The position numbers and the translations under genes are program-made. Of a stretch of DNA of 64,000 nucleotides, positions 25,611 through 34,650 are shown piece by piece. The stretch is from Ferrovibrio sp. (GTDB taxonomy: Bacteria; Pseudomonadota; Alphaproteobacteria; Ferrovibrionales; Ferrovibrionaceae): positions 868,001 through 932,000 of the forward strand of contig JAGOQS010000001.1 in NCBI GenBank assembly GCA_017991315.1. Direction: 5' to 3'. Position 1 is the first letter of the stretch, and each line of letters opens with the position of its first letter. The notes under the pieces were generated by a model. That model had not been told where the DNA came from. It worked only from the letters and a program-made list of their open reading frames with translations, and ran no database searches.

Positions 25611-26772
25611 GCTCGCCGCCACTGCGGCCTTTGCGGTTTCACTGCTGTTTGCCGCGCCTCAGGCGCAGGCGCAGATCGGCCAGGTCGATACCCTGGCGCG
25701 GCAGATGCTGCTGATCGACGCCGAAACCGGTGCGGTGATCTTCGAGAAGGGCAGCGAGGAGCGGATGCCGCCATCCTCGATGTCGAAGCTGATGACCGCC
25801 TATATGGTGTTCGAGCAACTCGCCAGCGGCAAGCTGCGCATGGACGATGTCTTCCCGGTATCGGAGAAGGCCTGGCGCATGCAGGGCTCGAAGATGTTCG
25901 TGCATGTTGGCGACCGCGTGCGGGTGGAAGACCTGCTGCGTGGCGTGATCATCCAATCGGGCAACGATGCCTGCATCGTGCTGGCGGAGGGTATTGCCGG
26001 CAGCGAGGAACGCTTCGCCGAGATGATGAACGAGAAGGCGAAGCAGATCGGCTTGCATAACAGCGTGTTCCGCAATGCCTCCGGCTGGCCCGACCCAGAG
26101 CATGTGATGACGGCGCGCGATCTCGCCACCCTGGCGCAGCAGATCATCAACCGCTTCCCGCAATATTACCATTTCTACTCCGAGAAGGATTACACCTACG
26201 GCATCGATCCGATCAGCAAGCGGCCGATCAAGCAGGGCAACCGCAATCCGCTGCTGTACAAGGAAATCGGCGCCGATGGCCTCAAGACCGGCCATACCGA
26301 AGCCGCCGGCTACGGCCTCACGGCTTCCGCCAAGCGCGGCGACCGCCGCCTGATCCTGGTGGTGAACGGCCTCAAGAGCATGAACGAGCGGTCGCGCGAG
26401 GCAGAGCGGCTGCTCGAGATCGGCTTCCGCGAGTATGACACCTACAAGCTGTTCACCGCCGGCAGCACGGTTGAGGAAGCCGATGTTTGGCTCGGCGAGC
26501 AGGCCAAGGTGCCGCTGGTGATCAAAGACAGCCTTGCCGTGACCATGGCGCGGCGCAGCCGCACCGGGATGAAAGTGGTGGTGCGCTACGAGAACCCGAT
26601 TGCCGCGCCGATCGTGCAGGGCGCGCCGCTTGGCACGCTGCTGATCACCGCGCCGGAAATGCAGCCCATCGAAGTGCCGCTGCTGGCTGGTGCCTCGGTG
26701 CCGCAGCTTGGTTTTGGTGGCCGCATTTCGGCGGCCCTCAGCCATCTGCTCTGGGGCGCAGGCAAGAAGTGA
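25588..26772 (+). CDS. D-alanyl-D-alanine carboxypeptidase (PBP5/6 type)
   Basis: 394 residues. Signal peptide up to QAQAQ, then the penicillin-binding domain with SxxK as S64-M-S-K67, SGN in IIQSGNDACI and KTG in GLKTGHTEAAGYG, followed by the PBP5 C-terminal beta domain ending in a short amphipathic anchor (ALSHLLWG). It trims the terminal D-Ala of peptidoglycan stems. The start at MRVLLSNKL lies inside rlpA; the longer open frame is shadow sequence. Confidence 0.94.
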   Translation: MRVLLSNKLAATAAFAVSLLFAAPQAQAQIGQVDTLARQMLLIDAETGAVIFEKGSEERMPPSSMSKLMTAYMVFEQLASGKLRMDDVFPVSEKAWRMQGSKMFVHVGDRVRVEDLLRGVIIQSGNDACIVLAEGIAGSEERFAEMMNEKAKQIGLHNSVFRNASGWPDPEHVMTARDLATLAQQIINRFPQYYHFYSEKDYTYGIDPISKRPIKQGNRNPLLYKEIGADGLKTGHTEAAGYGLTASAKRGDRRLILVVNGLKSMNERSREAERLLEIGFREYDTYKLFTAGSTVEEADVWLGEQAKVPLVIKDSLAVTMARRSRTGMKVVVRYENPIAAPIVQGAPLGTLLITAPEMQPIEVPLLAGASVPQLGFGGRISAALSHLLWGAGKK

Positions 26773-27422
26773 CCCTCAAGGCGGGCCGTTTCGTCACGCT
26801 CGAAGGCGGCGAAGGCGCCGGCAAATCCACCCAGATCAAGCTTCTGGTGGCGAAACTGCAATCCCTCGGGTTCGAAGTGGTGCAGACGCGCGAGCCGGGT
26901 GGCACGCCGGGCGCCGAAGCGATCCGCGGCCTGCTGGTGACCGGCGATATCGCGCGCTGGGAAGCCGATACCGAAGCCCTGCTGCATTATGCTGCCCGTG
27001 CCGAACATGTCGCCAAGACGGTGAAGCCGGCCCTGGCGCGTGGCGCCTGGGTGATTTCCGACCGTTTCGCCGATAGCACCATGGCTTATCAGGGCTATGC
27101 CGGGCAGGTGGGGCGCGAACGCATCGCGGCCCTGCACAAGCTGGTGCTGGGCGAGTTCCAGCCCGATCTCACTTTGATCCTGGATCTGCCGGTGCAGGAA
27201 GGTCTGCGCCGCGCCGGGGCGCGCGCCAATGCCACAGGCAGCACAGAGGACCGCTACGAGCGCATGGGACTGCCGTTCCATGAAGCGCTGCGCGCTGCGT
27301 TCCTGGATATCGCCAGGCGCGAGCCGGAGCGTTGCCGGGTGGTGGATGCCACCGGCGGCCCCGACAGCGTTGCCGCGGCACTATGGGCAGCGCTCGCGGC
27401 CCGGTTTAATCTCGCCGCATGA
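26769..27422 (+). CDS. tmk: Thymidylate kinase
   Basis: 217 residues; phosphorylates dTMP. P-loop GGEGAGKST at 13-21, DR(F/Y) motif in SDRFADSTMAYQG, and a lid region rich in arginine (RAGARANATGSTEDRYE). GTG start overlapping the preceding stop as GTGA, so translation is coupled. The dac-tmk-holB order is common in alphaproteobacteria. Confidence 0.95.
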   Translation: MTLKAGRFVTLEGGEGAGKSTQIKLLVAKLQSLGFEVVQTREPGGTPGAEAIRGLLVTGDIARWEADTEALLHYAARAEHVAKTVKPALARGAWVISDRFADSTMAYQGYAGQVGRERIAALHKLVLGEFQPDLTLILDLPVQEGLRRAGARANATGSTEDRYERMGLPFHEALRAAFLDIARREPERCRVVDATGGPDSVAAALWAALAARFNLAA

Positions 27423-28570
27423 GCGGCTTCGATACCAAGGACTTCACCTCCTGGGGACCACGCCACGCGGCACACCTGGTCGGGCATGCGGCTGCCGAGG
27501 CCACTTTGCTCGAAGCCTGGAGTTCCGGCCGTCTGCCCCATGCCTGGATGATCACCGGGCCGCGCGGCGTCGGCAAGGCGACGCTGGCCTTCCGTTTCGC
27601 GCGCTTCCTTCTGGTCAATGGCATTGCCGGCACTGCCGCCGATGACGGCCCGAGCCTGTTCGGCGATCCGCCGCCCTTGCCGAAATCGCTGCATGTAGCC
27701 GAAGAACACCCGGTATTTCACCGTGTCGCCAGCTTCGGCCATGCCGATCTGATCACCGTGGAGCGGAGCTGGGACGACAAGAACGACCGCTGGCGCGGCG
27801 AGATCGTGGTGCCCGATGTGCGTGCCGTGATCGAGCGTTTCGGCAAGACGGCGGCTGAGGGCGGCTACCGCGTCTGCATCGTCGATGCCGCCGATGACAT
27901 GAATACCAATGCCGCCAACGCGCTGCTTAAGATCCTGGAAGAACCGCCGCCGAACGCGGTGCTGCTGCTGATTAGCCATGCGCCGGGCAGCCTGCTGCCG
28001 ACCATCCGTTCGCGCTGCCGCCGCCTGGCTTTGCAACCGCTGGAAGATGGCGCGATGCGCCAGGCCCTGCATGGCCTGCTGCCCGATCTTTCGGATGCCG
28101 AACGTCACGGCCTTGTGGTGGCGGCGGAAGGCTCGCCGGGCCGCGCCATGGCGCTCGGTGCCCAGGGGGGCCTGGACCTGCTCCGTGAACTGCTCGATCT
28201 CATCGCCGGCCTGCCGAAGCCGGATGGCCAGAAGCTGCATGGCCTGGGCGACAAGCTCGGCCGTGCCTCCGGCGCGGAGAGTTTCCGTGTCATGATCGAC
28301 CTGTTCCGCTGGTGGCTGGCCCGCCTGGTGCGGGCTGCGGCGGCCGGCAAGGTCGGCGGCGGCGCCTGGTCGGAACTGTTCCAGGGCGAGGCGGCGCTGG
28401 CGGCACGGCTGGCTTCCTGGCAGGCGCCTGACCGCTGGGCCGAGGATTGGGAAAGCATCGGCCGCTTGCTGGATCGCGGGGAATCGGTCAATCTCGACCG
28501 CAAGCAGTTATTATTAAACCTATTCGCGATTCTGGGCCGGGCTGCGGAAGCGGCTACGGCGCGGCGCTGA
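27419..28570 (+). CDS. holB: DNA polymerase III delta-prime subunit
   Basis: 383 residues, clamp-loader AAA+ fold. Altered P-loop GPRGVGKAT, Walker B-like VCIVDAADDMN, ANALLKILEEPP and the SRC motif in TIRSRCRRL are diagnostic. The zinc-finger cysteines of E. coli delta-prime are missing, as is usual in this class of bacteria. ATGA overlap with tmk. Confidence 0.94.
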   Translation: MSGFDTKDFTSWGPRHAAHLVGHAAAEATLLEAWSSGRLPHAWMITGPRGVGKATLAFRFARFLLVNGIAGTAADDGPSLFGDPPPLPKSLHVAEEHPVFHRVASFGHADLITVERSWDDKNDRWRGEIVVPDVRAVIERFGKTAAEGGYRVCIVDAADDMNTNAANALLKILEEPPPNAVLLLISHAPGSLLPTIRSRCRRLALQPLEDGAMRQALHGLLPDLSDAERHGLVVAAEGSPGRAMALGAQGGLDLLRELLDLIAGLPKPDGQKLHGLGDKLGRASGAESFRVMIDLFRWWLARLVRAAAAGKVGGGAWSELFQGEAALAARLASWQAPDRWAEDWESIGRLLDRGESVNLDRKQLLLNLFAILGRAAEAATARR

Positions 28571-28577
28571 GGGGGCT

Positions 28578-29339
28578 ATGGTCGTCAAGACCGATCCAGG
28601 ACGGAGCGAAGGCAAGTCTCGCGCGGCGACGACGCAGCGCGACTCGCTGGAATCGATTCCCTTGCTGCAATCGCTCTCGCCTGCGGCGCGGGAGGAGGTG
28701 GAGCGTGCCTGCCAATGGCGCCGCCTTGCTGCCGGCGAACAGATCGTCGACCGCAATTCCGATAGCCGCGACGTCTATTTTGTCGTCGAGGGCAATGTCG
28801 AGGTGATCAACTATTCCGGCAACGGGCGCGAGATTTCCTATGCCACGGTGCCAGCCGGCGGCTATTTCGGCGAACTTGCCGCCATTGACGGCGAACGCCG
28901 CTCGGCCAGCGTTGTCGCCGTTACCGCCTGCCGCCTCGCCGCGATGCCGCCGAAGGCTTTCGAGGCCTTGCTGGCGCGCTCGCCGCAGGTGGCGCTGGAT
29001 GTGATGCGGCGCATGGCGCGCATCATCCGCGCCAACAATGAAAAGATCATGGATCTCGCCACGCTCGGCGCGATCCAGCGCGTGCACCGCGAGTTGATCA
29101 ACCTGTCGCGCCGCGATCCGGTGAATCCCACCGGCTGGCTGATCTATCCGATGCCGAAGCAGCATGAGATCGCGCGCCGTGCCGCCACCACGCGCGAGAC
29201 GGTGGCGCGCGTGCTGGGTCAGCTCATGGATGGCGGTCTGATTCAGCGCAAGGACAAGACCTATTACCTGACCGACCGCTCGGTGCTGGAGCAGTCGGTG
29301 GCGCGCATGGATGCGCGTCATGCCGATCCGACCACCTAA
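28578..29339 (+). CDS. Crp/Fnr-family transcription regulator
   Basis: 253 residues. Cyclic-nucleotide-binding domain about 25-145, with the phosphate-binding cassette GGYFGELAAIDGERRSASV (E99, R108, S109), which matches cAMP-type pockets; dimer helix; winged helix with recognition segment KQHEIARRAATTRETVARVL at about 194-213. No Fnr cysteines. A cAMP-responsive regulator is likely, and the class III cyclase at 5.1-6.4 kb is a possible source. It follows holB by seven bases. Confidence 0.9.
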   Translation: MVVKTDPGRSEGKSRAATTQRDSLESIPLLQSLSPAAREEVERACQWRRLAAGEQIVDRNSDSRDVYFVVEGNVEVINYSGNGREISYATVPAGGYFGELAAIDGERRSASVVAVTACRLAAMPPKAFEALLARSPQVALDVMRRMARIIRANNEKIMDLATLGAIQRVHRELINLSRRDPVNPTGWLIYPMPKQHEIARRAATTRETVARVLGQLMDGGLIQRKDKTYYLTDRSVLEQSVARMDARHADPTT

Positions 29340-29498
29340 TATCCCGCTTGGTATCGCTTGAAATGACGCGTGCGGCCTTCGCCGCGCGGCGCCACACATC
29401 CCATTGACCTGCCATCTTATATACTAGATAGTAATTCGTGGACGGTACGGGCGACACAAGCCCGGCCGCGGAGGAGACGACAAGCAGGAGGGATAGCC

Positions 29499-30467
29499 AT
29501 GCGTGGCTTCAAGACGTTTATGACCGGTCTGCTGGCCGGCGCAGCAATGCTCGCCGCCGGTGCGGCCCAGGCGTTTCCGGATCGCCCGATCACCATGATC
29601 GTGCCCTGGGGCGCGGGCGGCGGCACCGATGCCACGGCGCGCATCATCGCCAGCCTGATGGAAAAGGAACTGAAGCAGCCGATCAACGTGGTGAACCGCA
29701 CCGGCGGCAGCGGCGTGGTCGGCCATTCCGCCATCGCCCAGGCGCCGGCCGATGGCTACACCATCGGCATGATCACGGTCGAAATCGCCATGATGCATTG
29801 GCAGGGCCTCACTGAGCTCAACCCGACCTCATACACGCCGATTGCTCTGGTGAATGCCGATCCCGCCGGCGTGCAGGTGCCCGCCGATGCTCCTTACAAG
29901 ACGGTCAACGAACTGCTGGCCGCGATCAAGGCCAATCCGGGCAAGATGAAGGCGTCGGGCACCGGCCAGGGCGGCATCTGGCATCTCGCCATCGCCGGCC
30001 TGCTGCGCGACCAGAAGATCGATCCGGCCAGCGTGCCGTGGGTGCCGAGCAACGGCGCTGCGCCGGGCCTGCAAGACATGATTGCCGGTGGCGTGCAGCT
30101 CGCGCCGGTGTCGCTGCCCGAGGCACGCGCGCTGATCGATGCCGGCAAGGTCAAGAGCCTTGCCATCATGGATGCCAAGCCCTCGGCGCTTTATCCCAAC
30201 GTGCCGACGCTGAAGAGCGCCACCGGCAGCGACTGGACCATGGCTGCCTGGCGCGGCATTGCGGCGCCCAAGGGGATTCCGAAGGAAGCCGCCGACAAGC
30301 TGCTGACGGCCCTGAAGAAAGTGCATGACGGCAAGGAGTTCAACGACTTCATGGCGCAGCGCGGCTTCGGCGTGATCTGGGCCGGGCCGGATGACTTCGC
30401 CAAGTTCATGGCCAAGTCCGACAAGGACATGGGCGAAGTGATGAAGGCGGTCGGTATCGCCAAGTGA
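29499..30467 (+). CDS. Tripartite tricarboxylate transporter binding protein (TctC/Bug family)
   Basis: 322 residues. Signal peptide ends in AAQA before FPDRPITMIVPWGAGGGTDATAR, the invariant Bug-family opening; later TGGSGVVGH is typical. The periplasmic receptor captures a carboxylate. CAGGAGGG ribosome site supports MRGFKTFM as start; upstream codons are shadow. Followed by a strong terminator-like hairpin, then tctB and tctA. Confidence 0.93.
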   Translation: MRGFKTFMTGLLAGAAMLAAGAAQAFPDRPITMIVPWGAGGGTDATARIIASLMEKELKQPINVVNRTGGSGVVGHSAIAQAPADGYTIGMITVEIAMMHWQGLTELNPTSYTPIALVNADPAGVQVPADAPYKTVNELLAAIKANPGKMKASGTGQGGIWHLAIAGLLRDQKIDPASVPWVPSNGAAPGLQDMIAGGVQLAPVSLPEARALIDAGKVKSLAIMDAKPSALYPNVPTLKSATGSDWTMAAWRGIAAPKGIPKEAADKLLTALKKVHDGKEFNDFMAQRGFGVIWAGPDDFAKFMAKSDKDMGEVMKAVGIAK

Positions 30468-30473
30468 AGTATT

Positions 30474-30508
30474 GCCGGCGCGGCTACGATGGCCGCGCCG
30501 GCTTTTTT
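30474..30508 (+). terminator. Intercistronic terminator/attenuator after the TctC gene
   Basis: GCCGGCGCGGC / GCCGCGCCGGC (11 bp, 7-base loop) followed by six T, only seven bases after the stop. It should end most transcripts or protect the 3' end, leaving less message for the membrane subunits. Confidence 0.88.
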
Positions 30509-30532
30509 CTGCATCCCCCGGGGTGACGATCC

Positions 30533-31003
30533 ATGCGTGTCCATGATGCTTTGAGCGGTGCGCTGCTCGCGCTGCTCGCCGCCGCTGTGCTGATTGCCGT
30601 CAGCAAGTATCCCACCATTCCGGGGCAGGAAATCGGCCCCGCCGCGTTTCCGGCGCTGGTTGCTGTGCTGCTGATGGGATGCGGTGGCTTGCTGATCGTC
30701 AAAGGGTTGCGCGGGCCGCGCATGCCGCTGGTGCAGTTCGGTGCCTGGGTCGGTTCACCCAGGCATGTGGTGAATTTCCTCGCCGTGATCGGCAGCCTGT
30801 TCTTCTATATCCTCTGCGCCGATACGCTCGGCTTCATTCCCACCAGCCTGATCATCCTGGCTGTGCTGTTCTTCGGCTTAGGGGTTCGGCCGGTGATGAT
30901 TCTGCCGGTGGCCTTTGTCGTCACGCTGATCATCCACACGCTGTTCTACAAGTTTCTGCGCGTGCCGCTGCCTTGGGGGCTGCTGCAAGGCATGATCTGG
31001 TAA
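30533..31003 (+). CDS. tctB: Tripartite tricarboxylate transporter small membrane subunit (TctB)
   Basis: 156 residues with four hydrophobic segments; ALSGALLALLAAAVL and the PGQEIGPAAFPALVAVLL motif are TctB hallmarks. Sits between the receptor and the large subunit in the canonical order. Confidence 0.88.
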   Translation: MRVHDALSGALLALLAAAVLIAVSKYPTIPGQEIGPAAFPALVAVLLMGCGGLLIVKGLRGPRMPLVQFGAWVGSPRHVVNFLAVIGSLFFYILCADTLGFIPTSLIILAVLFFGLGVRPVMILPVAFVVTLIIHTLFYKFLRVPLPWGLLQGMIW

Positions 31004-31019
31004 GCGGAAGGGACGCGCC

Positions 31020-32519
31020 ATGATGCAGAGCACGATGCAGGCCTTCAGCCTGGTGTTCGATCCGTATGTGCTGGTGGTAATGCTGGGGGCCGCGATCTTC
31101 GGCCTTGTCGTTGGCGCCATTCCCGGCCTGACCGCCACCATGGCCACTGCCTTGCTGGTGCCGATCACCTTCTTCATGCCGCCGGTGCCGGCGATTGCTG
31201 CCATCGTCACCGCCACGGCGATGGCGATTTTCTCCGGTGACATTCCAGGCTGTCTGTTGCGTATTCCCGGTACGCCGGCTTCCGCCGCCTATACCGACGA
31301 AGCCTATCAATTGACCCTCAAGGGACAGGCGGAACTGGCGCTCGGCGCTGGCCTGGTTTTCTCCGCCATCGGTGGCCTGTTTGGGACTGCCGTGCTGGTG
31401 TTGGCCGCGCCGGCCTTGGCCGAGGTGGCACTGAAATTCTCTTCCTTCGAATATTTCTGGCTCGTCGTGCTCGGCCTCTCCTGTGCCGTGTTCATTGGTA
31501 ATTCGAGCACGTTGAAAGCCTGCATCTCATTGCTGATCGGTCTGCTGGTTGCCTGCGTCGGCCTGGAAAATCCCGGCGGCTTCCCGCGCTTTACTTTCGG
31601 CAACACCGAATTGATGGGCGGCGTCAGCATCATCCCGATGATGGTCGGCATGTTTGCCGTATCGGAGGTGCTGCGCTTCGTGGTCAACATGGATCCACCG
31701 GCACGCCTGGTGGTGAACAAGCTTGGCAATGTGTTCAGCGGCATGTGGGACTTGCTGAAGAAGTATCCCGGCGCACTGCTGCGCGGTTCAACGCTCGGCA
31801 CCATCATCGGCATTCAGCCGGGAGCGGGTGCTGACATGGCGGCCTGGGTTTCCTATGCCATGAGCAAGAAATTCTCCAAGGAGCCGGAGAAATTCGGCAC
31901 CGGCCATATCGAGGGCATCGTCGAGTCTGGCGCCGCCAATAATTCGGCACTGGCAGGCGCCTGGATTCCAGCCTTGGTTTTCGGCATCCCGGGTGACTCG
32001 ATCACCGCCATCGCGATTGGTGTGCTGTACCTGAAAGGGCTCAACCCCGGCCCGACGTTGTTCCTCAACAACCCGGAAAATGTCTATGCCATTTTCCTGG
32101 TTTTCGTCATCGCCAACCTGATCATGATTCCGCTCGGCTGGGCGACGATCAAGGCGGCCACCAATATCCTGCGTGTGCCGGGCAATATCCTGATGCCGAC
32201 CATCCTGCTGTTCTGCATTGTCGGCTCGTTCGCCATCAACAATTCCGTATTCGGTGTTGCCGTGATGCTGTTCTTTGGCGTGCTGGCCTACATCATGGAG
32301 GAGAACGGCTTTCCCGTGGCGCCGGCTATCCTTGGCGTGGTGCTGGGGACAATGCTGGAGGAGACGTTCGTCACCTCAATGATAAAATCCAACAACAATA
32401 TCCTGGGCTTCTTTGAACGACCGATCGCCGCCGGCCTGGGTACGTTGACTTTCGCCATCCTGTTCTGGCCGGTGGCGACCTGGGCCGTCAAGCGGCTGCG
32501 GCAGCCCGCCGGCGCCTGA
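31020..32519 (+). CDS. tctA: Tripartite tricarboxylate transporter large membrane subunit (TctA)
   Basis: 499 residues with about 12 helices. Signature stretches: FGLVVGAIPGLTATMATALLVP, ISGD-type SGDIPGCLLRIPGTPASAA, and GIQPGAGADMAAWVSY with EGIVESGAANNSALAGAWIP. Ion-driven carboxylate uptake with TctB and TctC. Its last 32 bases overlap the convergent ferric-reductase-like gene. Confidence 0.95.
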   Translation: MMQSTMQAFSLVFDPYVLVVMLGAAIFGLVVGAIPGLTATMATALLVPITFFMPPVPAIAAIVTATAMAIFSGDIPGCLLRIPGTPASAAYTDEAYQLTLKGQAELALGAGLVFSAIGGLFGTAVLVLAAPALAEVALKFSSFEYFWLVVLGLSCAVFIGNSSTLKACISLLIGLLVACVGLENPGGFPRFTFGNTELMGGVSIIPMMVGMFAVSEVLRFVVNMDPPARLVVNKLGNVFSGMWDLLKKYPGALLRGSTLGTIIGIQPGAGADMAAWVSYAMSKKFSKEPEKFGTGHIEGIVESGAANNSALAGAWIPALVFGIPGDSITAIAIGVLYLKGLNPGPTLFLNNPENVYAIFLVFVIANLIMIPLGWATIKAATNILRVPGNILMPTILLFCIVGSFAINNSVFGVAVMLFFGVLAYIMEENGFPVAPAILGVVLGTMLEETFVTSMIKSNNNILGFFERPIAAGLGTLTFAILFWPVATWAVKRLRQPAGA

Positions 32520-33096
32520 GGCGCCAGGCCCAGAGTTTCAGCCCGATCACGGCGAACAGCAGTGCTACTGCGGCCCAGTAAAGCGGCTTGTCCGGTGCGC
32601 GCTTGGCGAAGCTGACCACGAAGGTGCCCCAGATATAGAGCCCGCCGATGGCATGCAGGCGGCCCCAGTTCCGCGGCCCCAGCCAACGCACGGCACGGTC
32701 ATTCGAGGTCAGGGCCATCAAGGCGATGAAGAGATAGGCGATAGAGCCGAAGCTCTGCGACAGCGTGTTGCTCTGGGTCGCGAACAGCACCGGGTCGGCA
32801 TTCCAGAACACGATGATCGCGTAGAGATGCAGCGCATGCGAGGTGGCGAAACTCAGGCCCAGGGCGCGGCGCTCGCGCAGCAGGCGGCGGGCGAAGGCGC
32901 CGGGATATAGCTGCGCCAGCGCCGAGGCCGTATAGGCCAGCAGGAACAGAACAAGCGAAGTGCGGGCGGTGGCGCGGATCGCCATGCGGTAGCCTTCCAC
33001 CGAGCCGCCATGGCTCCACAGGATGGCGATAGTCATGGCGGTGAGCAGCAGGCTCAGCAGCACGGCAAGGCGCCAGCGGCTTATCCAGGTTGGCAT
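32488..33096 (-). CDS. Ferric-reductase-like heme membrane protein
   Basis: 202 residues, about six transmembrane helices. Histidines in ATSHALHLYAIIVFW and WGRLHAIGGLYIWGT are placed like heme ligands of the ferric-reductase-like/MsrQ superfamily. No flavin domain and no msrP nearby. A b-type heme electron-transfer role is inferred. C-terminus is an alanine/arginine-rich tail. Confidence 0.75.
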   Translation of the reverse strand: MPTWISRWRLAVLLSLLLTAMTIAILWSHGGSVEGYRMAIRATARTSLVLFLLAYTASALAQLYPGAFARRLLRERRALGLSFATSHALHLYAIIVFWNADPVLFATQSNTLSQSFGSIAYLFIALMALTSNDRAVRWLGPRNWGRLHAIGGLYIWGTFVVSFAKRAPDKPLYWAAVALLFAVIGLKLWAWRLRRRRAAAAA

Positions 33097-33119
33097 GGGC
33101 GCTCCTTTTACCAGCCGCC

Positions 33120-33929
33120 TCAGCGGGCGGGTTCAGGCGCGGCGAGTGTAGCAGCGAAGGCGGCCAGCGCGGCGTTGAATTCCGCGTGTTGTTCCAGATG
33201 CGGCATATGGCCGGAGCGGTCGAGGCACAGGCTGCGGGCCTGCGGCAGCGTCGCCACCAGCCATTCCGAGACATCCGGTGCATAGAGCTGACTTTCGCCG
33301 CCATGGATCACCAGGCAGGGCAGGTCCAGGCGCGGCAGCAGGTCGCGGAAATCCTGGGCCGCCATCGAGGCCCAGAGGGTGGCCATGGTGGCCGGATGGT
33401 TCCGGCTCATCTCGGCGCCAACCCAGTTCTTGAGTGCCGGATCCGGTGCATGGTGGCGGGCGAAGAGATGCGGCAGGGAAGCAGCATTGAAGCTTTTCCA
33501 GTCGGCCTGCATCAGCCCGAGCGTGGTGGCATTCTGCGCCGCGTCGAAGCCGCCGCCCAAACCCAGCCGCCAGCCGGCATCGGTGCTGATCCGCGCCGTC
33601 ATGTCCTCGATCACCAGGCCGGCGATATTTCGCCAGCCATGGCGGCGCAGATAGTCGAACGCCACCATGGCGCCCATCGACCAGCCGATCAGCATGGGTC
33701 GTTCGACGCGGTACTCGATCAGCATGTCATGCAGCGCATCGGCAAGGCCGGCGATGCTCAGGTCGTCGGAGGCCGGGCTCCGGCCATGGCCAGGCAGGTC
33801 CGGCAGCAGCAGCCGGAAGCGGTCTTGCAATGCTTCCACCTGCGGCGCGAAGAAGCCGCCATGGCAGGACCAGCCATGCAGGAAGACCAGCGGCGGCCCG
33901 GAGCCGATATCGCGCACATGCATTGCCAT
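33120..33929 (-). CDS. Alpha/beta hydrolase (last gene of the acyl-CoA operon)
   Basis: 269 residues. Oxyanion motif FLHGWSCHGGFF, nucleophile elbow IGWSMGAMVAF, acid in the CLVIHGGESQLYAPDVS region and catalytic histidine in SGHMPHLEQ. Lip-type hydrolase or thioesterase. ATG overlaps the preceding hotdog gene as TGATG, so it belongs to the TetR operon; the long open frame upstream is shadow. Might release or condition an acyl product. Confidence 0.86.
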   Translation of the reverse strand: MAMHVRDIGSGPPLVFLHGWSCHGGFFAPQVEALQDRFRLLLPDLPGHGRSPASDDLSIAGLADALHDMLIEYRVERPMLIGWSMGAMVAFDYLRRHGWRNIAGLVIEDMTARISTDAGWRLGLGGGFDAAQNATTLGLMQADWKSFNAASLPHLFARHHAPDPALKNWVGAEMSRNHPATMATLWASMAAQDFRDLLPRLDLPCLVIHGGESQLYAPDVSEWLVATLPQARSLCLDRSGHMPHLEQHAEFNAALAAFAATLAAPEPAR

Positions 33930-34294
33930 CAGGCGCCGACATCCTTGATCAGCACCAGGGCGCGGCCTTCGCAATAGCGCGTGCCGTCCGGGCCGGTACA
34001 GATGGTGGCGAGGTCGGCCAGATGCTTGTCGGGCCGTAATTGCGTGATCTCGACGGTTGCCGTCAGCGGCAGGCCGATTGGCGCTGGCGCGAGGAAACGC
34101 ATTTCCTGCTTGAGATAGTTGGTACCAAACCCCGGCAACTCGACACCCAGCAGATAGGAGAACAGCGCGCCGATCAGCGGCTCGGGCACGCTGGCGGATG
34201 CGGCAGCGTTGCCGGCGAGGCCGAGGAAGGTTTGCACATCCTCGGTGGAGAAGCTGCGGGTGGTGGTGGCCGTATCGCCGACGCGCATGGTCAT
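33929..34294 (-). CDS. MaoC/hotdog-fold protein 1
   Basis: 121 residues; hotdog fold similar to MaoC-type dehydratases (FSTEDVQTFLGLAGNAAA ... FLAPAPIGLPLTATVEITQLRPDK). The first half lacks the D-x4-H pair of active hydratase-2 enzymes: after GLAGNAAAS there is no histidine. With its partner gene it may form the non-catalytic half of a two-gene hydratase. ATGA overlap on both sides. Confidence 0.78.
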   Translation of the reverse strand: MTMRVGDTATTTRSFSTEDVQTFLGLAGNAAASASVPEPLIGALFSYLLGVELPGFGTNYLKQEMRFLAPAPIGLPLTATVEITQLRPDKHLADLATICTGPDGTRYCEGRALVLIKDVGA

Positions 34295-34650
34295 GCCCCC
34301 ACGATGGCGGTGTTGCCGCGGCAGACCTCGGTGCCATCGGCAACACGGCGCACGCTGATGCCATATTGGCCGGGGCCATTGGGCAGCAGCACGAAGCTCA
34401 AGGCTTCATCGGCATAGGCCGGTGCTGGAAACATCAGGTTCTGATGCGCCTGCCGGGCACCCGGATGGCGCGCCTGGATCATGCCCCACAGCACGGCATA
34501 GAGCAGCATGCCATGGCTGACGGTGCGGCCGAAGCGGGTGCGGGCGGAGAAGGCGGGATCGACATGGATCGGGTTATTGTCGCCGCTTACCGCAGCGAAG
34601 CGGTCGAAATCGGCCTGGGTCAGGGTGCGTTCGATACGAATCTCGGTCAT
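34291..34650 (-). CDS. MaoC-type enoyl-CoA hydratase 2
   Basis: 119 residues. Complete hydratase-2 motif: FAAVSGDNNPIHVDPAFSA with catalytic Asp and His, then GRTVSHGMLLYAVLW. It should hydrate trans-2-enoyl-CoA to the (R)-3-hydroxyacyl-CoA. Start fixed by overlap with the ligase stop; the upstream open frame is shadow. Together with the non-catalytic neighbour it resembles the two hotdogs of a full-length MFE-2 hydratase. Confidence 0.85.
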   Translation of the reverse strand: MTEIRIERTLTQADFDRFAAVSGDNNPIHVDPAFSARTRFGRTVSHGMLLYAVLWGMIQARHPGARQAHQNLMFPAPAYADEALSFVLLPNGPGQYGISVRRVADGTEVCRGNTAIVGA

